In this document: positions 47,664-57,168 of the stretch, in pieces
Layout of the letters: the number at the start of each line of letters is the position of its first letter
How positions within the stretch are numbered: the first letter of the stretch is position 1
DNA from: Lunularia cruciata
Lineage: Eukaryota > Streptophyta > Marchantiopsida > Lunulariales > Lunulariaceae
Reading direction: 5' to 3'
NCBI GenBank assembly: GCA_948567375.1
Contig: OX419756.1
Coordinates: forward strand, 44,468,333-44,532,332
Length of the DNA: 64,000 nucleotides
The notes under the pieces: generated by a model
Told to the model about the DNA's origin: nothing
The model's database searches: none
What the model saw: the letters and a program-made list of their open reading frames with translations, nothing else
Translations under genes and position numbers: made by a program

Positions 47664-48363
47664 ACCTACAACAATTCCAAGTAGCCAATATTGGCTTTTC
47701 TTCCTTCTTCCTTAATTACGGGAAGGATCCACTTGTTCCAAATTTTCTTCTTGCTCTTCAGCCATCTCAAGTCATGCATACTTCCACCTTCTTGTCCATG
47801 TTTTCTTAATCCCTCCACCAAGCCAAGTCTCATCTTCTTGTTGCTAAAATTAGGCAAAAGTAATAGTTTGATAAACATCATCACGATCTCAACTTCAACT
47901 AGTTGATAAGGTCATTCTTTTATCCTATAATCTTTCTCTCTATTTGATATTCAAGTTTGTAGACTTACTCCTAATTGGATAGGTCTATTTTAGATTAATT
48001 AGATATTTCTTCCATTGCCTACCAACTTGATCCCCCTAGTCATATGTGGATCCATCATGTCAATCATGTTTCAAAATTAAAATCCTTTGGTTCTAACCCA
48101 TCTTCCTTTTCTACTCGTGTCCAACTCTTTCTTCCTCCCATCTCTATCAAAGATATGAAAAATATGAAGGTGATTGTATACTTGCATGTCATGATATCCA
48201 ATGGGGTTGCCAACAACACATTGAATATAAGGTCCTTTGGGAGGGTATCCTTTTCAAGATGCCACATGGGAGACTTTTTCATCTCCACAATGCATAAATA
48301 GCACTACAAGAGTTTGAAGATGCCATTACAATGAGGATATCACCAACTAGCAATGGAGGAATA
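47664..48363 (+). pseudogene. C2 integrase end and chromodomain-like region
   Basis: After A3, plus-strand integrase-type sequence resumes. At about 48,050-48,100 HVNHVSKLKSFGSN resembles the integrase C-terminal HPVFHVSKLK block. At about 48,225-48,260 the phrase GGYPFQDATWE resembles the WEGYP...TWE core of chromodomains. The 3' LTR follows at 48,364. This places C2 among the chromoviruses. Fossil. Confidence 0.65.
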
Positions 48364-48812
48364 TGTAATAATATGGAGTTAACATACAAGTTAGCAAAAG
48401 CTGATGAGTTAGTAGTCTAAGCTAAGTATAGCAAAAGGAAGTAGCACTAGCTTAAGATTATGTTGGAAGCATCAAGAAAACTTCTACGTATAATATTCTA
48501 GAAGCACACATGGAGCTTCCTTGAAAAACGCTTCTAGGAACTTTCCAAAGTAGAGTAATTTGTATGCCAAGTTGATAACTAGTTTAGCTTGTTGCCAAGT
48601 AAATGGCTAGCTTAGCCTGCACTCCAAGTAAGGTGACTCCTGGAAGAAACCTTCCTTGGAAGCTTCTTGGGAGTCTTGTACATAGGTTACCTATAAATAC
48701 TTGAGCCAAGCTCAAGCTAGGTATTTGAAGTTTGCTCCACTTGAGAGTCCCAATATGATCTTCCACTCCAGTCTTCCACCCCCATATTCCTCTCCTTGGT
48801 CCTTTTATAACA
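48364..48812 (+). repeat. 3' LTR of C2
   Basis: It starts TGTAATAATATGG right after the purine tract CAATGGAGGAA and ends near CCTTTTATAACA. It is about 65 bp longer than the 5' LTR because of a partly repeated stretch near 48,560-48,620. The 5-bp flanks of the two LTRs do not match. Confidence 0.75.
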
Positions 48813-48951
48813 GTCATAAGAGCTGGTGGGCTTATATTGCAAGAAGCAATTGCAAAAATAGTTTATCTAGAAACATGGGCACTAGTGGTCCCCTATTGGT
48901 AGATAGGTTCTTCCATGAGGCTCAATTGTTTTTTGTTGGCATGTATAATAA

Positions 48952-49850
48952 TTGTTGATTCCGGCTCCCATGCATTCTAGTCATATCTTTGGTTCGCTCA
49001 TGACCTATTGCCAAGACCCACATGCACAATATTGCTCCATTTGTTGGCTTTGTACCTCTAGGATGATTCAAATGGACCTTAATAAGCATATGCACAGTCA
49101 CACTCTTACCAACATCCTCATTGAGGTATTTATTTATGATAGAGCTAGGATTCTCTCATATGGAGTGAAAAGATCTAGTGCAGGGCTTAGTGGATCTCCT
49201 TTGACTGAGGACTTTTGTTTCACTTTGGAGGAGTTTACCACGGCCCTCCGCCTACAACTGGGATTATCACATCTAGCACTTTTAGTTCTACTTGACCAAT
49301 ATGCTTGCGGTTCTACCTATGATACATAGTGCATCCATATTTTATGTTGTGCCATAGGTGGAGAGCACATCAGAGTTCATGATGTTTTTTTGGATGCAAT
49401 AGCTCAGTTCTTACAATCCACTCACTCCCATATTAAGATTGAGAGATGATTGGACCTACTAGAATCTCCTCCTTGGAGGGTAAGGGCAAACATAGTCTAT
49501 TCAAGGTTAACCAATGTACCCTAATGGATGTGGTAGTCATGAACCCACTCCAACTAGAGTCCTTGGTTACAGCAGGCACACTGGCAGGAGCTACAATGAC
49601 GATTGCCGCCATGTGGGGAGAGGATCATTGTGCACTGCAACTCACCTTTGACACCTTTGTCCAATTGGCGGTGAAGATTTTTGGCTATATCCATCACCAC
49701 TTTGATGGTCTTCTTTGCAATGCAACAAATGGTTACCTACAAAGGATAAGAGCACTAGCCATCTTGCTAACTATGTTCACCTCTTACTTTAGCAACAAAT
49801 ATATGTCACCTTACAATGATCACAAGTATTGGGTCTTCATCACCAAGTAA
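48952..49850 (+). pseudogene. C-terminal module of a reverse-transcriptase-type protein (non-LTR style), broken
   Basis: Two plus-strand blocks lie in different frames: 48,952-49,329 (125 aa) and 49,446-49,850 (134 aa). The first contains LEEFTTALRLQLGLS and then DQYACGSTYD. The linking DNA contains HILCC and GGEHIRVHDVFLDAIAQFL in a third reading. The second has TLMDVVVMNPLQLES and a helical end. The order EF.TALR.RLGL, C.CG...H.L.C, GGE..R.H, then VDV.V..PL is one I associate with modules following reverse transcriptase in some non-LTR-like elements, with a restriction-endonuclease-like fold. That assignment is from memory. At least two frame changes separate the blocks. C2 is inserted just upstream. 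Confidence 0.4.
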
Positions 49851-49855
49851 TAAGT

Positions 49856-49934
49856 GAATTGGATGTGTATAGGTCCTCCAAATCACTTCCCATCTACTAC
49901 ACATACCTTTGGAGGATCTATACCCATCCAATTC
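49856..49934 (+). other. Strong stem-loop just after the stop codon
   Basis: The 27-base arms 49,856-49,882 (GAATTGGATGTGTATAGG...) and 49,908-49,934 (...CTATACCCATCCAATTC) pair at all but one position, with one G-U pair, around a 25-base loop. The stem starts six bases after the stop of the preceding frame. Confidence 0.85.
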
Positions 49935-50410
49935 AAGAGTAGATTACTTTGTTTATCATTTCATGTAAGTTTTGGGCCATCGTTTCTCCTCTACTTTTAG
50001 ATCCTTTTGGCTTGGTCCTCATGGTCGGATTCTCCATATGCAGTTGTTGTTGTTGTTCTCTGTCTTTTTTGTTGGGGATATTCCATTTGGCCTTCTGGCC
50101 GTTTTCTCTTCATTCCTCTCCTGGAGAACAGGAACATACCCTGATCCCATCTCAAATATAGTTCTTGTCTCAAAGATCGCCGTTCAATAAAATACTGTAG
50201 TTCTTGTCGTAGAGGGCAACCAGAAGGGAAGATTGGGAAAATAAGACCGTCCAATGAATTCCAGTAGCCAGGCGGCTACGGGATATTAAGAAACAGCATC
50301 CGAAGCTGTTAAAATATATGTCAATGACAGTGAACAATTTAGTGTTTGATCGCCCTAGGCAACAGTAAACGCATTATATCATGCCGACTAGTTAAGGCTG
50401 GTGTGGTTCG

Positions 50411-50458
50411 CAGGACAGCGCTCAGGACAGCTCACGCTCAAGCTCAGGACAGCGCTGA
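50411..50458. repeat. Short tandem CAGGACAGC repeat
   Basis: CAGGACAGCGCT, CAGGACAGCTCACGCTCAAG and CAGGACAGCGCT follow one another, three related units in 48 bp. Confidence 0.8.
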
Positions 50459-51019
50459 CCTGATCACCTGTTCGAGAACGGGTCAACATGGTTTTTGGGC
50501 TGGCTGGCCGGTGGCATCTCCACTCTGTCAAGGAAACAATTTCCCTGCCCGGAACGATTTCTCCATCCTTATGGACGGGAGCTGCATACTTCCGTCCATA
50601 ACTTCGTCTGTAAGGCCAGGCCTCGCCTCGCTCGTCCGCCTCGCTCATAGTCGCTACACGAAGTAGACAAGTTTTATATGGTGAAGACGTATAGGGATAG
50701 GGCCTTGCCGCTCTCTTTCTTTTTGCACTCGTTTGTGCCTTGTACTCCTTGCCCTTCCTTTCGAGGTATTTTTTATATACATTGTGTATGAACATAGGGA
50801 TAGGGGATATATGATGGCGCAGATAAATTATTCTTCTGACGATCGAGAGAATATTTCGGCCTGTGCTAGAAAAGTGTGCTTTCGAGCATCAATCAACAGT
50901 ACATATCTGCTGAAAAAGGAACGAACCAATCGAGTATGCTTTCTACTTTATGTTCGAGTACATCCCAAACACTTAGCAATATGTGTAAAGCGTAAATAAA
51001 AGGCAGGAAGAGGATACGT

Positions 51020-51110
51020 TATGGGGTCTTCCCATCCTTAAGTTTTGAGGATAAGTATGGGGTCTTCCCATCCTTCATGTGTTCTATGTGGGCGCCTTTT
51101 TCTCTCGAAG
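51020..51110 (+). repeat. G motif, copy 2, with doubled first half
   Basis: TATGGGGTCTTCCCATCCTT occurs at 51,020 and again 36 bp later (51,056). The second copy continues into GTTCTATGTGGGCGCC and a T-run. Confidence 0.7.
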
Positions 51111-51809
51111 AGGATAAGCTAAAGTCATTTTCAATTCCCTGCGAGAAAGTGGTTCCTGTTCTTTGATTGTAAGTTTATTTTAAGGTTCTGAACTGGGTGG
51201 ACTCCACAGACCTCCCCCACTCATGGACCCAAGAAAATGTCACTTGGCATATAGTTTCTAACGGAATGAGAAAGTGATGAACTGACTCACAACGGTGTCA
51301 CCAATGCTCATAAGATAACTATGTCTCTTTGAGGATATAGAAAGAGCTTTACAGTGAGTATTGCAACGAAAGTGAAGGAACCAAACAACTTCATTGGTGT
51401 ATTTGCTTCTGCCATGCAGAATCAGTACTCTGCAATATTATTCTCTGCTCTACGCTGATTATCAGTCCACTGCATCGTAGTGATATTTTTATATCTACTG
51501 GTGCTTTTTGCTAAGCTTTTTTCGCAAAGGAGAAAAAGGCGGAAGTATTTAAAAAAATATTTCGAGATGCAAACCGTTATGTAAACTAGTAGTTCCATAT
51601 GGTGATTTCATATCAGCAAATCACCACATGATTTATGTTGTGTTTCCTCCTTTCTCCATTTACCTCTGAAGTCATAATCATCGACGTTTCATAGCATCTT
51701 GATGTCTCCAAATACTAGTACGACAGTCAGTTCACTACGGCACAGATTTTCATTAGCCTTGGGAGTGCGCTGTGCTGTACCGATGCCTGTTGCAATGGTG
51801 GACTATCAA

Positions 51810-51855
51810 GACGGCGTAGAATAACAAGAAGGATGGAAAGCACCCGTCAAGCCAT
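51810..51855 (-). repeat. G motif, copy 3 (minus)
   Basis: On the minus strand: GGCTTGACGGGTGCTTTCC, then ATCCTTCTTGTTATTCTACG, then CCGTC. With copy 2 it frames a 0.8-kb segment in inverted orientation. Confidence 0.7.
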
Positions 51856-52320
51856 ACAAGAATGAAACACACGAGCTATAATGGGGCTGAGCCGTACTAA
51901 TTTAATATGTCAATATGATCTCTCCCTTGCCTTAAAATGATTGATGACTAAATAACTGTGATTCGAATGACGGGAGCCAAGTAGATGAAGTAGATGAATC
52001 TGGTAGACCTTTTAGGTTATTTCCGACGGACTCTGTACCGTATTGCTGGAACCGTGTAAATTAAAGCTCCAGGTCCCTTCAGGATCAGTTTGAACGAAGG
52101 TGAGTTGACTGTGAGAAGTATGTCGTATACGGCGAATGGACAGTGTTGACGCCATGATTATTACTATGTAAGTCGCATTGGCTTCGTCTGATATTTTCAG
52201 GCTTATTGGTAGATCACACGACTTGTATAGCTTAGATATCTTAGGGACAGTGAGACAGTTATCTTTAATAGACTCTATTGGGGCTTAGCCCCATTTTACC
52301 TTTTTCATTTCTCCTTTCCA

Positions 52321-52370
52321 CGGCTTGATAGGGTCTTCCCAATTTTCATTTCTTCTACGCGGTCGTCCTT
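52321..52370 (+). repeat. G motif, copy 4
   Basis: CGGCTTGATAGGGTCTTCCC, then a variable stretch, then TTCTACGCGGTCGTCCTTC. Confidence 0.7.
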
Positions 52371-52809
52371 CTTCATATTTACAAGCTTATTGAGAACAGC
52401 AGTGAGGGGTTTCAGTTACGGGTTTGAGGGGCATTTCAATTAAGGTTACGGAAGAAATTAAGGGGAGGGTACGTGAGAGGAAATACTTTAAATATCAATC
52501 GTGTGGAGGTAATAACAAGTGAAAAATTGTCTAGTGTTATTGTCGAAACTATGGTTCTTTGCCTCATATGCTTGAATTTTGAATCCTACAAAGCTTTTCC
52601 CTTCCTTCCCATGGCATTCTAAGATCCTCAACATACTGGCTCAAATTCCCCTTTTGCAAACAACTCGAGAATGGAAAATTTCCCTCACTCTAAAGCACCC
52701 AATTAGAATAACTTAAGGTTTACTTTTTGTTGCAAGAGACATGATTTCAGATTCTCCAAGTTTGAAAAGCAGAGGCAAGTTTTAGGCGTCAGGTGAGGAG
52801 TTAAAGTTC

Positions 52810-53205
52810 TTGTTATTGCAAACTTCAAGAATTTGTGTGCTGACGTTGAGAAGTCAGATTTTGGAGCAATTGACCGCCCACATTGAGACCTTACACATTT
52901 TTGTTTCAAGTATGGCCAACCTCTCTCAAATAGTTATTTCTCCTCCAATCCTCTCCACATTTCCTCCAACGCTTCTTTCCATCTGCATTTTTACTTGTTT
53001 CGAAATCATTTCACAACATATTCTATCACTCTCATCGATTGCAACATCAAGTCCAAATTCCAAGTCTCTTTGTCTTGACACTTTGTCCATATTACATGGG
53101 ACCCCTCAATTTTTGGATCTATTGAGAATGATATCAACTATACCTCCTTATGTGAATAAATTGCTACTAGTTATCAAACCAAAACTTAATGACAATAGGT
53201 TTTGA
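52810..53205 (+). other. 131-codon open frame, unrecognised
   Basis: The frame runs from 52,810 to 53,205 without a stop. That is long for this window. The product is Ser/Leu/Ile-rich (MLLQTSRICVLTLRSQ start) with no motif I know and no obvious signal peptide or repeats. It may be a chance frame in AT-rich DNA or a piece of an unknown element. Confidence 0.2.
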
Positions 53206-53420
53206 TGGTCCCTCGTCATTATGCTCCAATCCTTGACTACGTGGAAGACCTAGAGCACTTCAAGCAAATACATGGGGCGGTTCAAAGAGTCCCATGCAAA
53301 AGAGTATTGCACTCTCTTATGTGGTCACTTATCTCTTGAAATTTGGTACGGGGTTTCATGAGCCTATGAAGGGAGAGAAATTATATAAGCAGTAATGTAC
53401 TCTCAAATATTTTCATAGAG

Positions 53421-53424
<4 letters not shown>

Positions 53425-53490
<66 letters not shown>
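53425..53490. repeat. (AT)33 microsatellite
   Basis: An uninterrupted run of 33 AT units preceded by a short GA run. Confidence 0.98.
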
Positions 53491-53492
<2 letters not shown>

Positions 53493-53559
53493 CTACATAT
53501 ATCTAGCCCACTTAATATATACAATCCTACAAGTTGTGGAAGGAAAAGAGCACATAAGA

Positions 53560-54440
53560 GTGTCTTATTGAGAAGGAAATTAAACCAAGAGGGGATACAC
53601 TAAATCATCATTATCCTCATTACTACAAAATGGACACTATGTTTGGGACCATGGCTAAGATATCTCCTCTTGCACTTTTAAATATGGGGCTTGGAGATGA
53701 GATTAATGTTGTTGATTTAAATATAAGTGTTGGAGATGAGAGTTATGTTGTTGATCTTTTAAGCTCATGGGAAGGAGAAGAGATTGGATGATCTTGAGTA
53801 ACATAATAGTACTTTAGGGAGGAAGATGACTTCACCAATGAGGATATAACATATATGTTCTCAATTCCTAATATACAAGGGGAAGGAGACATTACAAATA
53901 CTATACATGTGGTAGATGAGCTAGAGTGCAAGAGTGTGGCACCCTTTAAGTTTTTTCACCCCTTGTCATCTTAATTTAATGATGGTCCAACTAGGAGAAA
54001 AACACACACAAATGAAAATTAGTACAAGGAGTGAAAGAAGTTGAGATTACTCTCAAGAAAGGAAGATGATCTCTACAAGTTTGTAAAACTTTCACTATCA
54101 GCATCTGGATTTGCCCAAGACTTTACTAACCATACCAATATGAGGAAGGAGGTAATGGATCAAGAGGAAGGATCAAACTAGCAGAAATTGAATCCACAAG
54201 GATAGCCGAGATGGAGGAAATTGAAACTCAAAAATGGCAAAGCTAGAGAAAATGATAGCTAAGGAGAACAAAGAGAAGATGTTATAAGCAAATAAAATTA
54301 AGCCCAAAGTTGAGAAAGTCCAAGCAAAGGAAGACTTGGAGAAGATGTTAATGATAGAAAAAAAATAAAATCCAAAGCTAAAATGCTTAAATGCAGAGAG
54401 AGGAAAGCTAAATGTAAATGCTTTCATGTTGCATTTATGT
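53560..54440 (+). pseudogene. H2, decayed Lys/Glu-rich gene copy
   Basis: The plus strand shows acidic pieces with a 36-bp internal duplication (GGAGATGAGA...GTTGTTGAT at about 53,693 and 53,729). It then has a Lys/Glu-rich helical stretch at 54,150-54,430 (EIETQKWQS-type phrases, KAKMLKCREERK-like end) resembling H1 at 25,640-25,900 and H3 at 58,180-58,420. Stop codons are frequent. It is linked to H1 and H3 by similarity of layout and charge pattern; a precise alignment was not possible by eye. Confidence 0.4.
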
Positions 54441-54589
54441 AATGTCTAAGGGTAGGAATAAACCCCGAGGAGACCAAGAGTTATATCCATGCACTTTCTA
54501 AGATTGATTTTGTAGGTAGTGATAATTCCAAAATGTTAACTATGTAATGATAATAATGTAATGTAAAGATAGGTAAGGAATACCAAGGG

Positions 54590-55135
54590 GGATTGCAGGA
54601 AAGTATGTGCCAAGGGAGGTTGCACGAAGGGTAGGAGCACCAAGGGGGTTGTTTTCATATTATATCTAGTTACTACCTCAATTGATGGTTTGGTTCATTC
54701 AGAATAGAGAAGTACCAAGAATGCTCTAACTTAGCCAGGTAGTTCCTACAATCTTGAGTCAATTTAAGTCTGTCAGATTAGAGAAGTACCAAGAATGCTC
54801 TAACTTAGCTAGGCAATTCCTACAATCTTGTGTCAATTTAAGTACAGACTTTTTTGCTAAAGGGTATATTAAGTAAGAATTCAAAACAAAAGTTGTTAGT
54901 GTCATCTTGAGATACATATTTACATGCTACATTTGTTAGATACTCAAGAAACTTCTGCATATAATCATTCATTGTATGTGGTAGAAAAGCCAGTCTTTGT
55001 TGTCAGATTATATCTAGTTACTACCTTAACCAATGGTTGCATGAAGCGTTGGGAGGGTTGCAAGAAAGTAAAAAGCAAAGAGGGAGATTGCACAAAGGGT
55101 AGGAGCGCCGAGGGGGTTGCATGAGGGTAATGTAA
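54590..55135. repeat. Direct repeat flanking the 74-bp duplication
   Basis: A G-rich phrase (GGGAGGTTGCACGAAGGGTA at about 54,617) followed by TTATATCTAGTTACTACCT (about 54,660) recurs at 55,015-55,125 in the opposite order: TATATCTAGTTACTACCT first, then GGGAGATTGCACAAAGGGTA. Confidence 0.65.
54702..54849. repeat. Two-unit tandem duplication, period 74 bp
   Basis: TAGAGAAGTACCAAGAATGC and the following ~55 bp occur twice (54,705 and 54,779) with few differences. Confidence 0.9.
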
Positions 55136-55295
55136 CGTCCCAAGGACAAGAAAACTCCCAAGAGAAACCTAAAAGAAGAAACACAAAGCTTCACATTGAG
55201 GAACTAGTAACTTATTACAAATTACCTCTAGTTACTAGCTAGTACATCTAGCTTCATACGGAGAGGATTTGGTGCCTTATCAAGTCCTTTGTCTA

Positions 55296-55361
55296 TCTCC
55301 ATAGCAAATATCCTTCGTTTTTCCTACGCGGTCGCATTTTTTCCGTTCTCCATAGCAAATA
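55296..55361. repeat. G motif copy 5 framed by 15-bp direct repeats
   Basis: TCTCCATAGCAAATA at 55,296-55,310 and again at 55,347-55,361 frame 36 bp that hold CCTACGCGGTCGCA and a T-run. The direct repeats look like a target duplication or a repair product. Confidence 0.85.
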
Positions 55362-55717
55362 CTGTGCTACTTTCAACTGTTGCAAAAGTAGATTTCCGTC
55401 TTTTAGCTGGGGAATGAAGAACATTGGATGTTCTATTCACACATTGAACGCTTCGTTATGAACCCCATGCGTTACATCGGGGGAATGCTTTGGCCACCAT
55501 ATGGCCGGTGTGTTAAATCCGTTTGGGGGAACGGTGGTTTAGTTGCCAAGCCTCCAAGTTAGTCGAAATAATTTGCTGGTGTTTCTTTTCTCCTGAGCTT
55601 CATTTCTGATAGTCGAAGGAAACTTTAGGTGACATATTTCCTGTTCGAAGGTTTGATTGGTTCTGAAGAATGGTAGTGATCCTGATATCGTATGTGCTAA
55701 GTCACAGGCCTAGAAAA

Positions 55718-55750
55718 TACGAAAAGGCGACCGCGTGAAAATGGGTATTG
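55718..55750 (-). repeat. G motif, copy 6 (minus)
   Basis: On the minus strand CCCATTTTCACGCGGTCGCC is followed by TTTTCGT. It faces copy 5 in inverted orientation, 0.4 kb away. Confidence 0.65.
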
Positions 55751-55761
55751 CAGTTCCTTTA

Positions 55762-57160
55762 GGTCGATCTCACTGGATGCTAGCGTTTGTTGGCTTGTCG
55801 ATTCTGTACTACTTTCTCACTTTCTCTTCATGATGTGATTGTGCAGATGCGGAGTTCGAATGGGGTAAAATTCGAAACTTCGTTCGTTTTATCCTTGACA
55901 ATAACCTGAAGAATATTGGGTGTAACAAGTTCTCATTTCAAGTTCTTTATGGCTAGGAGTGACACATCCGGCCCATACTATCTCCAGTTTTAATTTTCAA
56001 AAGTTTTGGAGTCGAACATGAACCAAATCAATGAGTTTTGCATATGCGTTTATAGAATTGAGCTGAGTAGCGTGCTTACATATCCGCACTCAAACGATGG
56101 TTACATCTTTGATCAGCTACAGAAAGTAACTTCACCTCTGAAGAAATTGTGTATTGCTATACATTTCAAGAGTTCTCATACTAATTCCGTTTTCTCTATG
56201 TGAGAGAAAAATGCTGAAGGAAATTGTCAAACAACAATTCATGAATTTTAAGAACAATTTGTAGTGGAATTTATAGTTTAAAAGGGTAATACATAGAAAT
56301 TATAAAGCTTGAGCTGAAATTCCTCAAACTAGGATTCCATTATAAATTAAGATAAAGTCATGATTGTCGCCTTGGACTCTCTCAATAAAAATCTGTGGAA
56401 CGATTTTTGTTTCTTAGTTTCTGGATAGATTCCTAGTTTCCTGTCATCTAATGTGCGAATCCATAGTTCCGCAACTTTGTGGCCACGAAGCTCTTACTCC
56501 ATTTTAGACTTGTACCAACGTTGTGTAAAATCCTCTTGTTCTGTTAAAATCTCCGAAAGGCAATAGACGCTGGTTACTCATAGCCCCCTAAGGACAGCAG
56601 GAAGAGGGTTAATTCCACACTAATGTTCCTGTTAAAAATCCACTGAAAGATGGGAATGCCAACATGAAATCGACATACAGTTTGTCGAGTGTACACTACC
56701 TCCGACCTTATTCAAAACACTACTCCTCCTCTTGAATGTCATGTCTGACATTAGGGGTTTTAGAAATAGATTTGACGGATGTCTGCGGGATAAATAACAA
56801 ATTTCATAATCATCTTTAGTGAACTCTGTAGCTAGATGAGATGGCAATGAATGAACGATCTGTAAATTCAGTTATGGGGTATTTCGTCCAAGTTGCATTC
56901 ATTTATAAAAATCAGGCGCCATGTTATGGAGGTTTCGGAATGCCGTATCTTAATAAATGATGGTCACAAGAGGTGACATGATTTCTTGAGAGTTCGGTCA
57001 TTGGTTGGGTGAGTTGGTCTTGAGTTATGAATTTTTGGCAGATCCAAAATCCAAAATGCACGCTCTCAACTATTTGAATTCTATACTCTAAACTCAAATT
57101 CACTATCTTGAGTGCAAATGCTCCTTCTGTCAATCAACTAAACAGCGGTTTTGTAATTTT
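55762..57160. other. Unassigned, less AT-rich stretch
   Basis: I see no supported gene or element. Short frames at 56,006-56,203 (plus) and 56,632-56,847 (minus) carry no recognised motif. Confidence 0.4.
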
Positions 57161-57168
57161 GCATTGGC

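Larger units (their letters stand above)
33831..48812 (+). mobile_element. Family C chromovirus-type Ty3/gypsy element C2, with A3 nested inside
   Basis: Both LTRs are present (33,831-34,212 and 48,364-48,812). A primer-binding site (TTGGTATTAGAG at 34,213) follows the first, and a purine tract (GGAGGAA) precedes the second. Between them are gag, protease, reverse transcriptase, RNase H and integrase remnants in Ty3/gypsy order, with a chromodomain-like end near 48,200-48,300. Without the 9.55-kb insertion A3 the element would be about 5.4 kb, a usual chromovirus size. The LTRs differ at roughly one base in five by eye. It is broken in dozens of places. Confidence 0.85.
49935..52500. other. 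Less AT-rich unique island, no supported gene
   Basis: The composition is unlike the retroelements around it. Open frames on both strands (for example 50,346-50,666 plus and 50,388-50,795 minus) overlap each other and have no recognised motif. It contains short repeats at 50,411-50,458 and G motifs at 51,020, 51,810 (minus) and 52,321. Confidence 0.4.

Noticed and set aside
48812-48840. Second primer-binding site after the C2 3' LTR (CATAAGAGCTGG)
   Set aside because: The resemblance is weak, and downstream sequence does not match the C2 leader, so a tandem element is not supported.
50388-50795. 135-codon minus-strand frame and overlapping plus-strand frame of 106 codons
   Set aside because: Both occupy the same DNA, neither has a recognised motif, and frames are expected to be longer in less AT-rich DNA.
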